A stretch of 64,000 nucleotides of DNA, taken from the NCBI RefSeq assembly GCF_005768555.2, contig NZ_VCHX02000351.1, positions 29,496 to 93,495 on the forward strand, read 5' to 3'. This DNA is from Streptomyces sporangiiformans (GTDB taxonomy: Bacteria; Actinomycetota; Actinomycetes; Streptomycetales; Streptomycetaceae). Shown one piece after another: positions 8,957 to 16,677 of the stretch; the stretch's first letter is position 1, and each line of letters begins with the position of its first letter. The notes below the pieces were generated by a model, which made no database searches, was not told the origin of the DNA, and saw only the letters and a list, made by a program, of their open reading frames with translations. Position numbers and translations under genes: made by a program.

Positions 8957-9727
8957 CTAGGCGCCGAGGGCGGCCCCGCCGTCGACGGTGAGTTCGTGCA
9001 GGGTGATGTGGGAGGCCTCGTCGGACAGCAGGAAGACGACGGCGCCTGCGACGTCCGAGGGGCGGGCCAGCTTGCCCAGCGGGATGCCCACCCGGAAGGC
9101 GTCCAGCCGTCCTTCGACCGTGTGCTTCGGGCCGGACTCGTCGTGCCACATGGACGTGAGCATCGGGGTGCTGGTGGAGCCCGGTGCCACGACGTTGCAG
9201 CGGATGCCGTCCCGGGCGACCTCCAGGCCCAGGCTCTTGGTGAACATCGTCGCCGCCGCCTTGGACGCAGCGTAGGCGGCCATCTGCACCCGAGGGGCGG
9301 CGGCGGCGTTGGACGCGACGGTGACGATCGCGCCGCGCCGGCGCGGCAGCATGCGGTTGACGACAGCACGCGACATCAGGAAGACACCGGTTGCGTTGAC
9401 GGCGAACGTCGTCGTCCAGTCCTCGTCGGTGAGGTTGCGCACGTGGCCCAGCCGCAGCACACCGGCGCCGTTGACCAGGTACTCCAGCGGGCCGAGGCGC
9501 TTCTCGGCCTCCTCGACCACTGCTTCGACGTCCGCGCCGCTGGTGACGTCGGCGGGGAGGGCCTGCGCCTCCAGGCCGTCCGCGCGCAGCTTGTCCACCA
9601 CTCGCCGCAACCGGTCGGCGTCCCGGTCCACGGCGGCCACCACCGCGCCGCGTTCGCCGAGGGCGCGGGCCACCGCCTCGCCGATGCCGCTCGCCGCTCC
9701 GGTGACGAGTGCGACCTTCCCGTCCAT
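8957..9727 (-). CDS. SDR dehydrogenase, probable DHHA to 3-hydroxyanthranilate oxidation
   Basis: A 256-residue classical short-chain dehydrogenase with cofactor motif TGAASGIG near the N-terminus, catalytic Ser in the VASNAAAA segment and YAASK. It resembles EntA/DhbA-type 2,3-dihydro-2,3-dihydroxybenzoate dehydrogenases. In this operon the logical substrate is DHHA, the PhzD product, aromatised to 3-hydroxyanthranilate with NAD+. PhzF, PhzB/A and PhzG, needed for phenazines, are absent, which supports this branch. Substrate assignment is inferred from context. Confidence 0.85.
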   Translation of the reverse strand: MDGKVALVTGAASGIGEAVARALGERGAVVAAVDRDADRLRRVVDKLRADGLEAQALPADVTSGADVEAVVEEAEKRLGPLEYLVNGAGVLRLGHVRNLTDEDWTTTFAVNATGVFLMSRAVVNRMLPRRRGAIVTVASNAAAAPRVQMAAYAASKAAATMFTKSLGLEVARDGIRCNVVAPGSTSTPMLTSMWHDESGPKHTVEGRLDAFRVGIPLGKLARPSDVAGAVVFLLSDEASHITLHELTVDGGAALGA

Positions 9728-9800
9728 CTTCAGGACCTCCTCATCTGCGTGTCTGCCTGCCGGCCGTGCGTGTGCTGATCGGGGTGGGTGGGTCGAGGTG

Positions 9801-10973
9801 TCATCCGAGCCAGGCCGAGGCCACGGCGACGGCCTGGCTCGGGTTGAGGCGCGGATCGCAGTAGGACGTGTACTTGTCCGCGACGTGGTCGACGCAGGTG
9901 TCGTTGGGGACGCACTCGGTGACGTCGTCCGGGGTGGTCTCCAGGTGCAGCCCGCCGACGATGCCGCCCTCGGAGCGGACGGCCTCCTGGAACTCCTGGA
10001 TCTCCCGCTCGATCGTCTCCAGGTAGCGCGTCTTGAGGCCGTTGGGCAGGGTGACGGTGTTGCCGTGCATGGCGTCGGTCAGCCAGATCACCGGGTGCCC
10101 GGCCTCGCGTGCCGCGGCGACGAGCTTCGGCAGCCGGTCGCCGACGGTGGCGGCTCCCATGCGGGCGATGAGGGTCAGGCGGCCCTTCTCCCGCTGCGGA
10201 TCGAGCCGTTCGCACAGCCCGAGAAGTTCGTCGGCCGTCACCTTCGGCCCGATCTTGCACGCGACCGGGTTGGCGACCCGGGACAGCAGGGCGACGTGGG
10301 CGCCGTCGAGCTGGCGGGTGCGCTCGCCGATCCAGGGCCAGTGCGTGGAGGTGAGGACGAGCCGCCCCCGCTCGTCCCGCCGGACCATGGGCAGTTCGTA
10401 GTCCAGGATCAGGGCCTCGTGGCTGGTCCACACGGGCGGCTCCATCCACTGCCGCCGTACGGCGTCCCGCCAGCCGAGGTGGGTCATGATCTCGCGGGCC
10501 GCCTGGTAGCAGGCCAGGATGCGCTGGGGCTCCGGCCGTCGGCTCTCGGGGTCGGGCTCCGGGCCGTTGACCATGTGGCCCCGGTAGGACGGCAGTTCCA
10601 CACCTCCCACCAGTTCGGTGGGGCTGGAGCGGGGCTTGCCGAACTGACCCGCGATACGGCCCACTCGGACAACCGGCTTGTGCGTGATCATCTTCAGCGC
10701 GCCGACCAGCAGGTCCATCACGGCGGTCTTGCGGGCGACGTAACCGGGCGTGCACTCGGCGGGGTCCTCGGCGCAGTCGCCGGACTGGAGGATCAGGGCC
10801 TCTCCCGAGGCGACCCGGGCCAACAACGAACGCAGGGTGTCGACGTCCCATGCGTCGACGAGCGCCGGACAGCGGGACAACGTGTCCCTGACCTGCCGCA
10901 CCCGTGATGCATCAGCCCAGTCGGGCTGCTGCCTGGCCGGTTTGTCCTGGGTGTCGAGCAGAGCGTTATCCAC
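9801..10973 (-). CDS. Class II (plant-type) DAHP synthase
   Basis: A 390-residue class II 3-deoxy-D-arabino-heptulosonate 7-phosphate synthase, recognised by the QSGDCAED metal/active-site segment, VGRIAGQFGKPRS and HLETTPDDVTEC. It condenses erythrose 4-phosphate with phosphoenolpyruvate, the first shikimate step. The GTG at 10973 has AAAGGAG 6 bases upstream; the frame continuing to 11309 has no homology. It is the first gene of the minus-strand operon. Short class II enzymes of this kind (PhzC, RifH) are typical of secondary-metabolite clusters and often escape aromatic amino acid feedback. Confidence 0.93.
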   Translation of the reverse strand: MDNALLDTQDKPARQQPDWADASRVRQVRDTLSRCPALVDAWDVDTLRSLLARVASGEALILQSGDCAEDPAECTPGYVARKTAVMDLLVGALKMITHKPVVRVGRIAGQFGKPRSSPTELVGGVELPSYRGHMVNGPEPDPESRRPEPQRILACYQAAREIMTHLGWRDAVRRQWMEPPVWTSHEALILDYELPMVRRDERGRLVLTSTHWPWIGERTRQLDGAHVALLSRVANPVACKIGPKVTADELLGLCERLDPQREKGRLTLIARMGAATVGDRLPKLVAAAREAGHPVIWLTDAMHGNTVTLPNGLKTRYLETIEREIQEFQEAVRSEGGIVGGLHLETTPDDVTECVPNDTCVDHVADKYTSYCDPRLNPSQAVAVASAWLG

Positions 10974-11856
10974 TGGTGTCTCCTTTGGCGAATGGCATGA
11001 CTTTGCGGTGCGCCATCGCCGGGGCACGGGAACCCCGTGACGTGCGCAGCCGTGCGGGTCTCGGACGTGGGCCGGCGGGGTCAGGCATACTGCCGTGAAC
11101 CTGGGGGCCGTCGGCCACCGGGAAAGTCGCGCGAGAGGCGCCGCCGCGGCTCCGTGCGGGTGGTGCCGATCCGCGCGCCCGGAGCGGGACGACTGCCGGA
11201 TTGTTCGGCACACGTAATAGGCCCGGTCGCCGGATACGTCGCGGGAACGCCGCGGGCGACAATTGCTCGCTTTGAGGTGGACTGTTTCGGCGTCGGCGGC
11301 AGCGCGCAATGGCGCCCGTCCAAGATGCGTTACTGGCTCCGGTAAGACGCTTTCCCGTTCATCCAGCGCCGGCCGCTGGCAGAGAAACCGAGACGACTGT
11401 CAAGGGCCCGTTCGTGGCGCTATTACGCCGGGGAGTCGAGGTGCCGTTCGAGCGGCGTTTTGGGTGACCCCCTGACCGGGCGGGGTTTGAAAAACTGGTC
11501 GTTCGCCCAGGTGGCGCGCCCCCGGACGTCTCTCGGCGGATGGGTTGCGGACAGTTCCGGTGGAGGGGCCGTCGAAGACGGCGGTGTGGGTCATGCACGT
11601 GGTGCACCCTCGGTAGGCGGTGTGGCCGTGTCGGACCTCCGGCCAGCTGTTCGCCCCCGATCCTGAGTCGAGAGTGAAGGATTACCCAATGGCGATCGAC
11701 GCACTTCGTCAAATAGCCGGTACTTCATCAAGTCGATGTGTGAACCATTTTGCGCCAATGTGGCACACCGCCCGTAGTTCATCTCGGGTACATGCGAATA
11801 ACCTTGATGCTGACGCTTGAACTCGCGGCTGATGCACTAAGGAGTAACGATCCGTC
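10974..11856. other. Long divergent intergenic region between DAHP synthase and transaldolase genes
   Basis: This 883-base gap must carry the promoters of the DAHP synthase operon and the transaldolase. Up to about 11680 it is ordinary GC-rich sequence with no recognisable gene. The last 180 bases are clearly AT-richer than anything nearby and contain a possible 43-codon reading frame. I could not identify a convincing -35/-10 pair or operator by eye. Confidence 0.5.
11689..11820 (+). CDS. Possible small ORF (43 aa) upstream of transaldolase
   Basis: An ATG preceded by GAAGGA at 8-base spacing opens a 43-codon frame beginning MAIDALRQIAGTSSS. It ends 36 bases before the transaldolase start. 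The peptide has no recognised family, no membrane segment and no obvious attenuator-like run of one amino acid. Codon use is markedly less GC-rich than in neighbouring genes, so it could be non-coding leader DNA, a small peptide or a horizontally acquired remnant. Confidence 0.25.
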   Translation: MAIDALRQIAGTSSSRCVNHFAPMWHTARSSSRVHANNLDADA

Positions 11857-13053
11857 ATGTCGGACCGGCTGAGGTCACAGGGCGTGCGGGAGCTGGACGA
11901 GCTGGTCGCGGAGGGTGTCTCGCCATGGCTGGACGGACTCAGCCGCGGCCACTTGGCCTCCGGATGCCTCACCCGTCTCGTCGCGCACACGGGAGTCCGG
12001 GGCGCCACGTCGGACCCGGCCGCCCTGGCCGCGGCGGTCGAGACCGACGACGACTACCGTGAACAGCTCGCCGGCCTGGCCTCCGACGACATCTGCGCCG
12101 CCGACGCGGTGCGAGCGGTGTCCGCGCACGACGTCCGCTGGGCCTGCGACGAACTCCGGTCGGTGTACCGGGCCACGCGTGGACTGGACGGCATGGTGTC
12201 GATGGATTTGGACCCGCGCCTCGCGTGCGACGCCGAGTCAGCCGTCGCCGAGGCGGAACGGGCGCTGCGCGCGGTGAACCGGCCGAACGCGATGGTCAAG
12301 CTGCCGGCCACTACCGAGGGGATCGCCGCGATCAGGGAGTGCATCGGTGAGGGCATCCCGGTCCACGTCACCGCGGTCTTCTCCGTGTCACGCTACCGCC
12401 AGGCCCTCGACGCCTATGTGGAAGGCCTCCAGCGCGCCCTGGCCGAAGGCCGACGGCTCTCCGCGCTCTCCTCGGTGGTCTCACTGCCCGTGGGCCTGCT
12501 GGACGCCGACGTCGACGCGCGGCTGGAGGAGCTGGGCACCCCGGACGCCCTCGCCCTGCGCGGCGAGGCCGCCGTGGCACGTGCCCGCCACATCTACCAG
12601 ATGTACGACGACTGGTTCGGCGGCGCCCACTGGCGCGCCCTGGCCGCCGCGGGGGGCCATCCGCAACGGCTGATGTGGACGGCCACCACTGTGACGGACC
12701 CGTCGTCGTCCCCCACCCGATACGTGGAACGGCTCGTCACCTGGGGCACGATCAACACGATGACCCTCCCCACCCTGGAGGCCGCCGCCCGTCGCCTCGC
12801 CCTGTATGGCGACACGCTCATGGGTCGCCACTGCGCGGCCCGTGAGGTGTGGAGCCGACTGGAGCGCCTGGGCATCAACGGCGACGAGATCGCCGGAAAG
12901 CTGGAAACGGAGAGCATGAAACGGCTGGCCGCTGCGTGGAGCGACCTGTACGCGGCGGTGGACGCGGGGCGGCACACGGCCCATCGGACGCAGTCATCCA
13001 GGCGGCGAGGGTGCACCGGGGACTCCACGGAGAAACCTTTGTCGACTAGCTGA
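11857..13053 (+). CDS. tal: Transaldolase
   Basis: A 398-residue transaldolase with the Schiff-base lysine at Lys148 (NAMVKLPAT) and a variant of the usual TSNPTIF signature (ATSDPAAL, about 50-57). It interconverts sedoheptulose 7-phosphate and glyceraldehyde 3-phosphate with erythrose 4-phosphate and fructose 6-phosphate. Erythrose 4-phosphate is the substrate of the DAHP synthase divergently encoded next door. Start chosen by AAGGAG 10 bases upstream. The last 25 or so residues are basic and low-complexity and run into decayed DNA, so the original C-terminus may have been replaced by read-through. Confidence 0.88.
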   Translation: MSDRLRSQGVRELDELVAEGVSPWLDGLSRGHLASGCLTRLVAHTGVRGATSDPAALAAAVETDDDYREQLAGLASDDICAADAVRAVSAHDVRWACDELRSVYRATRGLDGMVSMDLDPRLACDAESAVAEAERALRAVNRPNAMVKLPATTEGIAAIRECIGEGIPVHVTAVFSVSRYRQALDAYVEGLQRALAEGRRLSALSSVVSLPVGLLDADVDARLEELGTPDALALRGEAAVARARHIYQMYDDWFGGAHWRALAAAGGHPQRLMWTATTVTDPSSSPTRYVERLVTWGTINTMTLPTLEAAARRLALYGDTLMGRHCAAREVWSRLERLGINGDEIAGKLETESMKRLAAAWSDLYAAVDAGRHTAHRTQSSRRRGCTGDSTEKPLSTS

Positions 13054-13073
13054 AGTGCCCGGCTGCCGTGGCG

Positions 13074-13202
13074 GGTTTCCTGCTTCTTGGGGTACTGGGG
13101 CTGGTAGTCCCGTGGGGTCGATGATCCGAGGGTGACCAAGCCGGACTGGTTGATGCGGTCGTGGCGGACGCGGGTGTGGGTGTCGGCATCGCGGCTGTGC
13201 GT
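13074..13202 (-). pseudogene. IS481-like transposase C-terminal remnant
   Basis: A minus-strand translation reads HTRVRHDRINQSGLVTL followed almost directly by TPRDYQPQ. Both pieces match the C-terminal region of IS481-family integrase/transposases, but the roughly 30 residues that normally separate them are missing. No rest of the transposase, inverted repeats or target duplication was found. It is a small scar. Confidence 0.55.
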
Positions 13203-13268
13203 GGGGAGGGCCTTGGCAGGGTGGTGTAGACGGTGGCCGGGGTGGCGCGGTGAGGGCGGGCAGCCGGG

Positions 13269-13424
13269 CTGGGCGACGGGGTTGTCGATGTCCCATCGCC
13301 AGGCCGTGCCGTAGGTGTTGCCGGCGGCGAGCGTCCGGCCGTCGGGGCTGAAGGCCACTGCGTCGAAGTTTCCGGTGCGGGAGACCCTGTTCGTGATCAG
13401 CGACACCAACGAGGGGTTCAGGAG
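13269..13424 (-). pseudogene. WD40-repeat gene fragment
   Basis: A minus-strand stretch contains one canonical WD40 repeat (DAVAFSPDGRTLAAG ... AWRWDI), preceded by a SLVSLITN-like linker. It has no protein around it and runs in frame into the IS481-like scrap. It is a leftover of a WD40-repeat kinase or NACHT-type protein, and not an active gene. Confidence 0.5.
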
Positions 13425-13515
13425 GCTCCACCCGTATGCGCCAAGCGCCCCGCGACCACCCAAAGGGGATTCCCGTTCGACGCGCGTCTCTCAAGATCGG
13501 GAAGACAGCAACTAC

Positions 13516-14677
13516 TCAGCCAGACGCGCGCTCTTGGCACAGGGCGTTTTCCACCAGCGTGTGCGCGAGTTTCTCCTGACCGAGCATGCTGTCCATCTGG
13601 TTGAACTGGGTGGACATGGCGACCACCACGCTGTGCCGGCCGTCATCCGTGACGCCGTTTCGTGTCCGGTAGCCGAGTTGGTCTCCGCCGTGGGTCCAAT
13701 AGATGCCGCCGCAGGACAGCGGGCGGGAGAAGAGGCCGAGTCCGTAGCGGGCGCCCGGCAAGATCTCGTTGGTCTCCTCGTTCACCGGGACCGTGCGCTG
13801 CATCTGCTTCAGCAGCTCCGGGCGCAACAGCTTGCCACCGAGCAGGGCGCGGAAGAAGCGGTCGAGGTCGGCGGTGGTGGAGATGAGACCGCCCGACGCG
13901 TCCGCGTCGATCAGTTCGGTGACGTCCACCAGGGGGCCGTCGGACTCGAAGGGCTGGTAGCCACGCAGGTGCGGGTGGGGCAAGGAGGGAGAAGTGCCGG
14001 GCCAAACGGTGTGGTTGAGGTGGAGCGGGCGCATGATCCGGTCGTTGACCTCCTCGCACCACGGTCGGCCGGTGACCTTCTGGATGACCAACCCCAGGAC
14101 TGCGTAACCGGTGTTGGAGTAGCTCCGTCCCTGGCCCGGCTCGAACACCGGCTTGTGCTGCATGGCCAGGGCCACGATCTCCTCGGGGGTGTGGATGTCG
14201 TAGCGGTGCGAGTAGTACTCCTCAAGGGAGTCAAACCCCGGGTAGCTCTCGTCGGAGATGCCGGATGGTGATCTTGCCGCCGCGGTTGCCGTTACCCTGC
14301 ACCACGCCGGGGAGCCAGCGTTCCACGGTGTCGTCCAGCCTGAGTTTGCCCTCCCCGACCAGTTGCAGGACGACCGTGGCGACGAACATCTTGTTGTTGC
14401 TGCCGATCCGGAAGTAGGCCGAGGGCGGGACCGGGCGGTTGGTCTCGATGTCGGACACACCGCTGGACGCGACCACGTTCCTGCCTCCAAGGCCGGTCTT
14501 CCACGCCTGGACACCCGAGACCCCGAACGCCGCGATCGCCTCGGCGTCGCGTTGCAGCGAGCTCTTGCCGTACCCCTGTTCCTGCCCCGATGGCGTCGCC
14601 CCGGCCGGAACCGCGGCCAGGCTTGCCGCCGCAGCCAACACCACGGCACCTGTCGCGAACTCGGACCTCAGACGCAT
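13516..14677 (-). pseudogene. Serine beta-lactamase-like / D-Ala-D-Ala carboxypeptidase, frameshifted
   Basis: A secreted class C beta-lactamase-like hydrolase (family S12) split across two frames. The first part (from ATG 14677) has a signal peptide and the SxxK motif (SNNK in RIGSNNKMF). It shifts frame near 14256-14265, after KITIRHL. The second frame continues with ISDESYPGFDSLEEYY, the YSNTGY motif and HGGD, ending at 13516. At the junction the conserved LLxHTSG segment is missing, consistent with a 23-base deletion between two copies of TCCGGCATCT. The product would be truncated after SxxK and inactive. A sequencing error is less likely, because conserved residues are missing as well as the frame. 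Confidence 0.8.
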
Positions 14678-14912
14678 GCTGTGAAGTCTCAACGGCACTG
14701 AAAGCGGCGGCCATCCGGCTGTCTACCGGACCTGGGGTGGGGCTGGCCCGACTCACCGGCCTGCCAGAGGAACGGAACCGACTTCACCACCCTCGACCAG
14801 TGGCTCCGGCTCCACCAGGGCTGACTACCTCACAACAAGATTCAGGTGCTTCCCAGAAGCGAGTTCGTTGCGGTTCGCCTCGACGAGCGGAAGGCGGTGC
14901 GTGAGGCGACGC
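14678..14912. other. Intergenic DNA with no recognisable gene
   Basis: Lies between the decayed serine hydrolase and the asparaginase fragment. Short frames exist on both strands but none shows family similarity or a ribosome site. It belongs to the degenerate zone. Confidence 0.4.
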
Positions 14913-15146
14913 ATCACGCAGGGCACCGGCACCATCGAGGAGACCGCCTTCTTCCTCGACCTGTACCACGGCCACGACCAGCCGATGACCGTCGCCGACG
15001 CCATGCGCACCTCCACCATGCCCTGCCCTGACGGCCCCGCCAACCTGTACGCGGCCGTCATCGCCGCCGCAGACCCGTGCCTGAGCGGAGCCGGAGCGCA
15101 GGTCGTCCCGAACAACGAGATTCGCGTGGCACGGCAGGTCCGCGAG
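14913..15146 (+). pseudogene. L-asparaginase fragment
   Basis: A plus-strand stretch of about 78 codons reads ITQGTGTIEETAFFLDL, then ADAMRTSTM and PDGPANLYAAVIAAADP, then NNEIRVARQV. This matches the middle of bacterial type II L-asparaginases (the TLEETAFFL and DGPANLL blocks). The N-terminal nucleophile region and the C-terminal half are absent, and flanking frames have no homology. It is a remnant. DNA between it and the FGE gene at 15321 shows nothing else. Confidence 0.65.
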
Positions 15147-15320
15147 GCTTTTCATGGCCTCTCGGCGTCGACCACGTCCCCCAGCGCCTCGTGGAGACAA
15201 GGCGGGCGCGCGCCCCGGCAGCCGGTCGGGGCAGGCATGGCGGGCCGTACCCTCGAACCCACGCCACGGACGAATGTGCGGTCAGTCGGGTGAGGAACAG
15301 CCGCCGAGGTCGGAGGAGCG

Positions 15321-16301
15321 ATGTCAGGCGCATGTTGCGCCCCCACGTCAGGGGGCGACCAGGAGATCCCCGAGCCATCTGCCGTGCGGCTCCAAGGCTC
15401 GGGGCGGGACCCCGCGCAGGGGCTGCGCGCCATGCTGCGCATCCCCGGAGGAACGTTCTTGATGGGAGGCGACGACGCCGACGCGTTTCCCGATGACGGC
15501 GAAGGCCCGGTCCGGGCGGTGCGGCTGTCGCCGTTCCTCATCGACGCGACCACCGTCACCAACAGGCAGTTTGCGACGTTCGTGCGCAGCAGCGGTTACC
15601 GGACCGATGCCGAGCGCTACGGCTGGTCCTTCGTGTTCTACGCACTCGTCCATCCTGACGCCCGGCATCTGGTGCGCGAGGGCACCGTGGCGCAGGCGCC
15701 CTGGTGGCTCGCGGTTGACGGGGCGTGCTGGCGGGCCCCGTACGGACCGGGGTCGTCATGGACCGATCTGTCGAACCACCCTGTCGTCCACGTGTCCTGG
15801 CGCGACGCGTCCGCCTACGCGGCATGGGCGGGCAAGCGATTGCCCACGGAGGCGGAGTGGGAGATGGCGGCGCGTGGCGGTCTGGAACGCTCCCGCTTCC
15901 CCTGGGGGGACGAGCTCCTGCCCCGGGGGCAGCACCGCTGCAACATCTGGCAGGGGAAGTTCCCGCAGGACAACACGGGTGAGGACGGGTTTCTGGGAAC
16001 CGCGCCGGTCAAGACCTACCGGCCCAACAACTTCGGCCTGTACAACACATCGGGCAATGTGTGGGAATGGTGCTCCGACTGGTGGAGCACCACATGGCAC
16101 GCGGCCGACCGCCCGGAGACCCGCGAGGACCCGGCCGGACCTCCCACGGGGGAGGCGAAGGTGATCCGCGGCGGCTCCTACCTGTGCCATGCGTCGTACT
16201 GCAACCGCTACCGCGTCGCCGCGCGCACGTCCAACACACCCGACAGCAGCACCGGGCACATGGGGTTCCGCTGCGCGGCGGACCTGCCCGGGACCCGCTG
16301 A
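15321..16301 (+). CDS. Formylglycine-generating enzyme (sulfatase-activating)
   Basis: A 326-residue FGE/SUMF1-family enzyme. The body carries the PGGTFLMGG start of the fold, KRLPTEAEWEMAARGG, and the redox/copper cysteines Cys289 and Cys294 in RGGSYLCHASYCNRYR, followed by the GFRCA end. It oxidises the active-site cysteine of CxPxR sulfatases to C-alpha-formylglycine in the cytoplasm using O2. The ATG at 15321 has GGAGGAG 5 bases upstream. The sulfatase 376 bases downstream carries the target motif CSPTR, making an enzyme-client pair. It closely matches the Streptomyces type of FGE. Confidence 0.96.
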   Translation: MSGACCAPTSGGDQEIPEPSAVRLQGSGRDPAQGLRAMLRIPGGTFLMGGDDADAFPDDGEGPVRAVRLSPFLIDATTVTNRQFATFVRSSGYRTDAERYGWSFVFYALVHPDARHLVREGTVAQAPWWLAVDGACWRAPYGPGSSWTDLSNHPVVHVSWRDASAYAAWAGKRLPTEAEWEMAARGGLERSRFPWGDELLPRGQHRCNIWQGKFPQDNTGEDGFLGTAPVKTYRPNNFGLYNTSGNVWEWCSDWWSTTWHAADRPETREDPAGPPTGEAKVIRGGSYLCHASYCNRYRVAARTSNTPDSSTGHMGFRCAADLPGTR

Positions 16302-16456
16302 CGGACCGCTCGGGCGACCGCCTCCGCCCTCGCCTCAGGGGGCGTGGCTGTGGCGGATCGCGGGGGACGGCCCCGCGGTGAGCGTCGCGGCGTCGAGGGC
16401 CGGTCGGCAGGGAAACCGCCGCCTGACGACGGACGTACGGGCATGGGCAGCCGTGG

Positions 16457-16485
16457 TTGACACGCGAGTGACGGCCGGTCAAACT
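16457..16485 (+). promoter_or_regulatory. Candidate promoter of the sulfatase gene
   Basis: A perfect TTGACA -35 box (16457-16462) is followed after 17 bases by CAAACT (16480-16485), a weak -10 match. The FadR-type palindrome starts 13 bases downstream, where a repressor would block the start site. Confidence 0.45.
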
Positions 16486-16497
16486 CAAACTCGGGCT

Positions 16498-16512
16498 ACT
16501 GGTAAGACCAGT
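16498..16512. promoter_or_regulatory. FadR/GntR-type operator before sulfatase gene
   Basis: The 15-base palindrome ACTGGTAAGACCAGT contains TGGTNNNACCA, an exact fit to the FadR-subfamily consensus TNGTNNNACNA. The same ACTGG-N5-CCAGT element recurs at 27763-27777 in the promoter region of the amidase-GntR genes. The GntR/FCD protein at 29323-30093 is the likely binder. Confidence 0.65.
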
Positions 16513-16677
16513 TAACTGGGAGCCCTCCTCGGAACCTCCAGGGGTCTGCCGACCGCGTCAACTATTCGGGTTCCGCCCGCCCGACCGCCGCGCCGCCCAG
16601 CAGACGTGATGAATGCGGACCCCGCTGCCTGTCGGCGCAGCGCACGTTCGAATGTCCATGCAAAAGGAGCGTCCTGG

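Larger units (their letters stand above)
16302..16677. other. Intergenic region between FGE and sulfatase genes (promoter region)
   Basis: Contains the TTGACA-led promoter candidate and the FadR-type palindrome described separately. The rest is GC-rich with no gene. The separation suggests the sulfatase is controlled independently of the FGE. Confidence 0.55.

Noticed and set aside
4674..10973. Phenazine biosynthesis cluster
   Set aside because: Only PhzE, PhzD and a DAHP synthase are present; PhzF, PhzA/B and PhzG are absent and an SDR takes the DHHA step instead.
14784..15200. 138-codon minus-strand frame
   Set aside because: It is antisense to the asparaginase fragment and shows no independent similarity.
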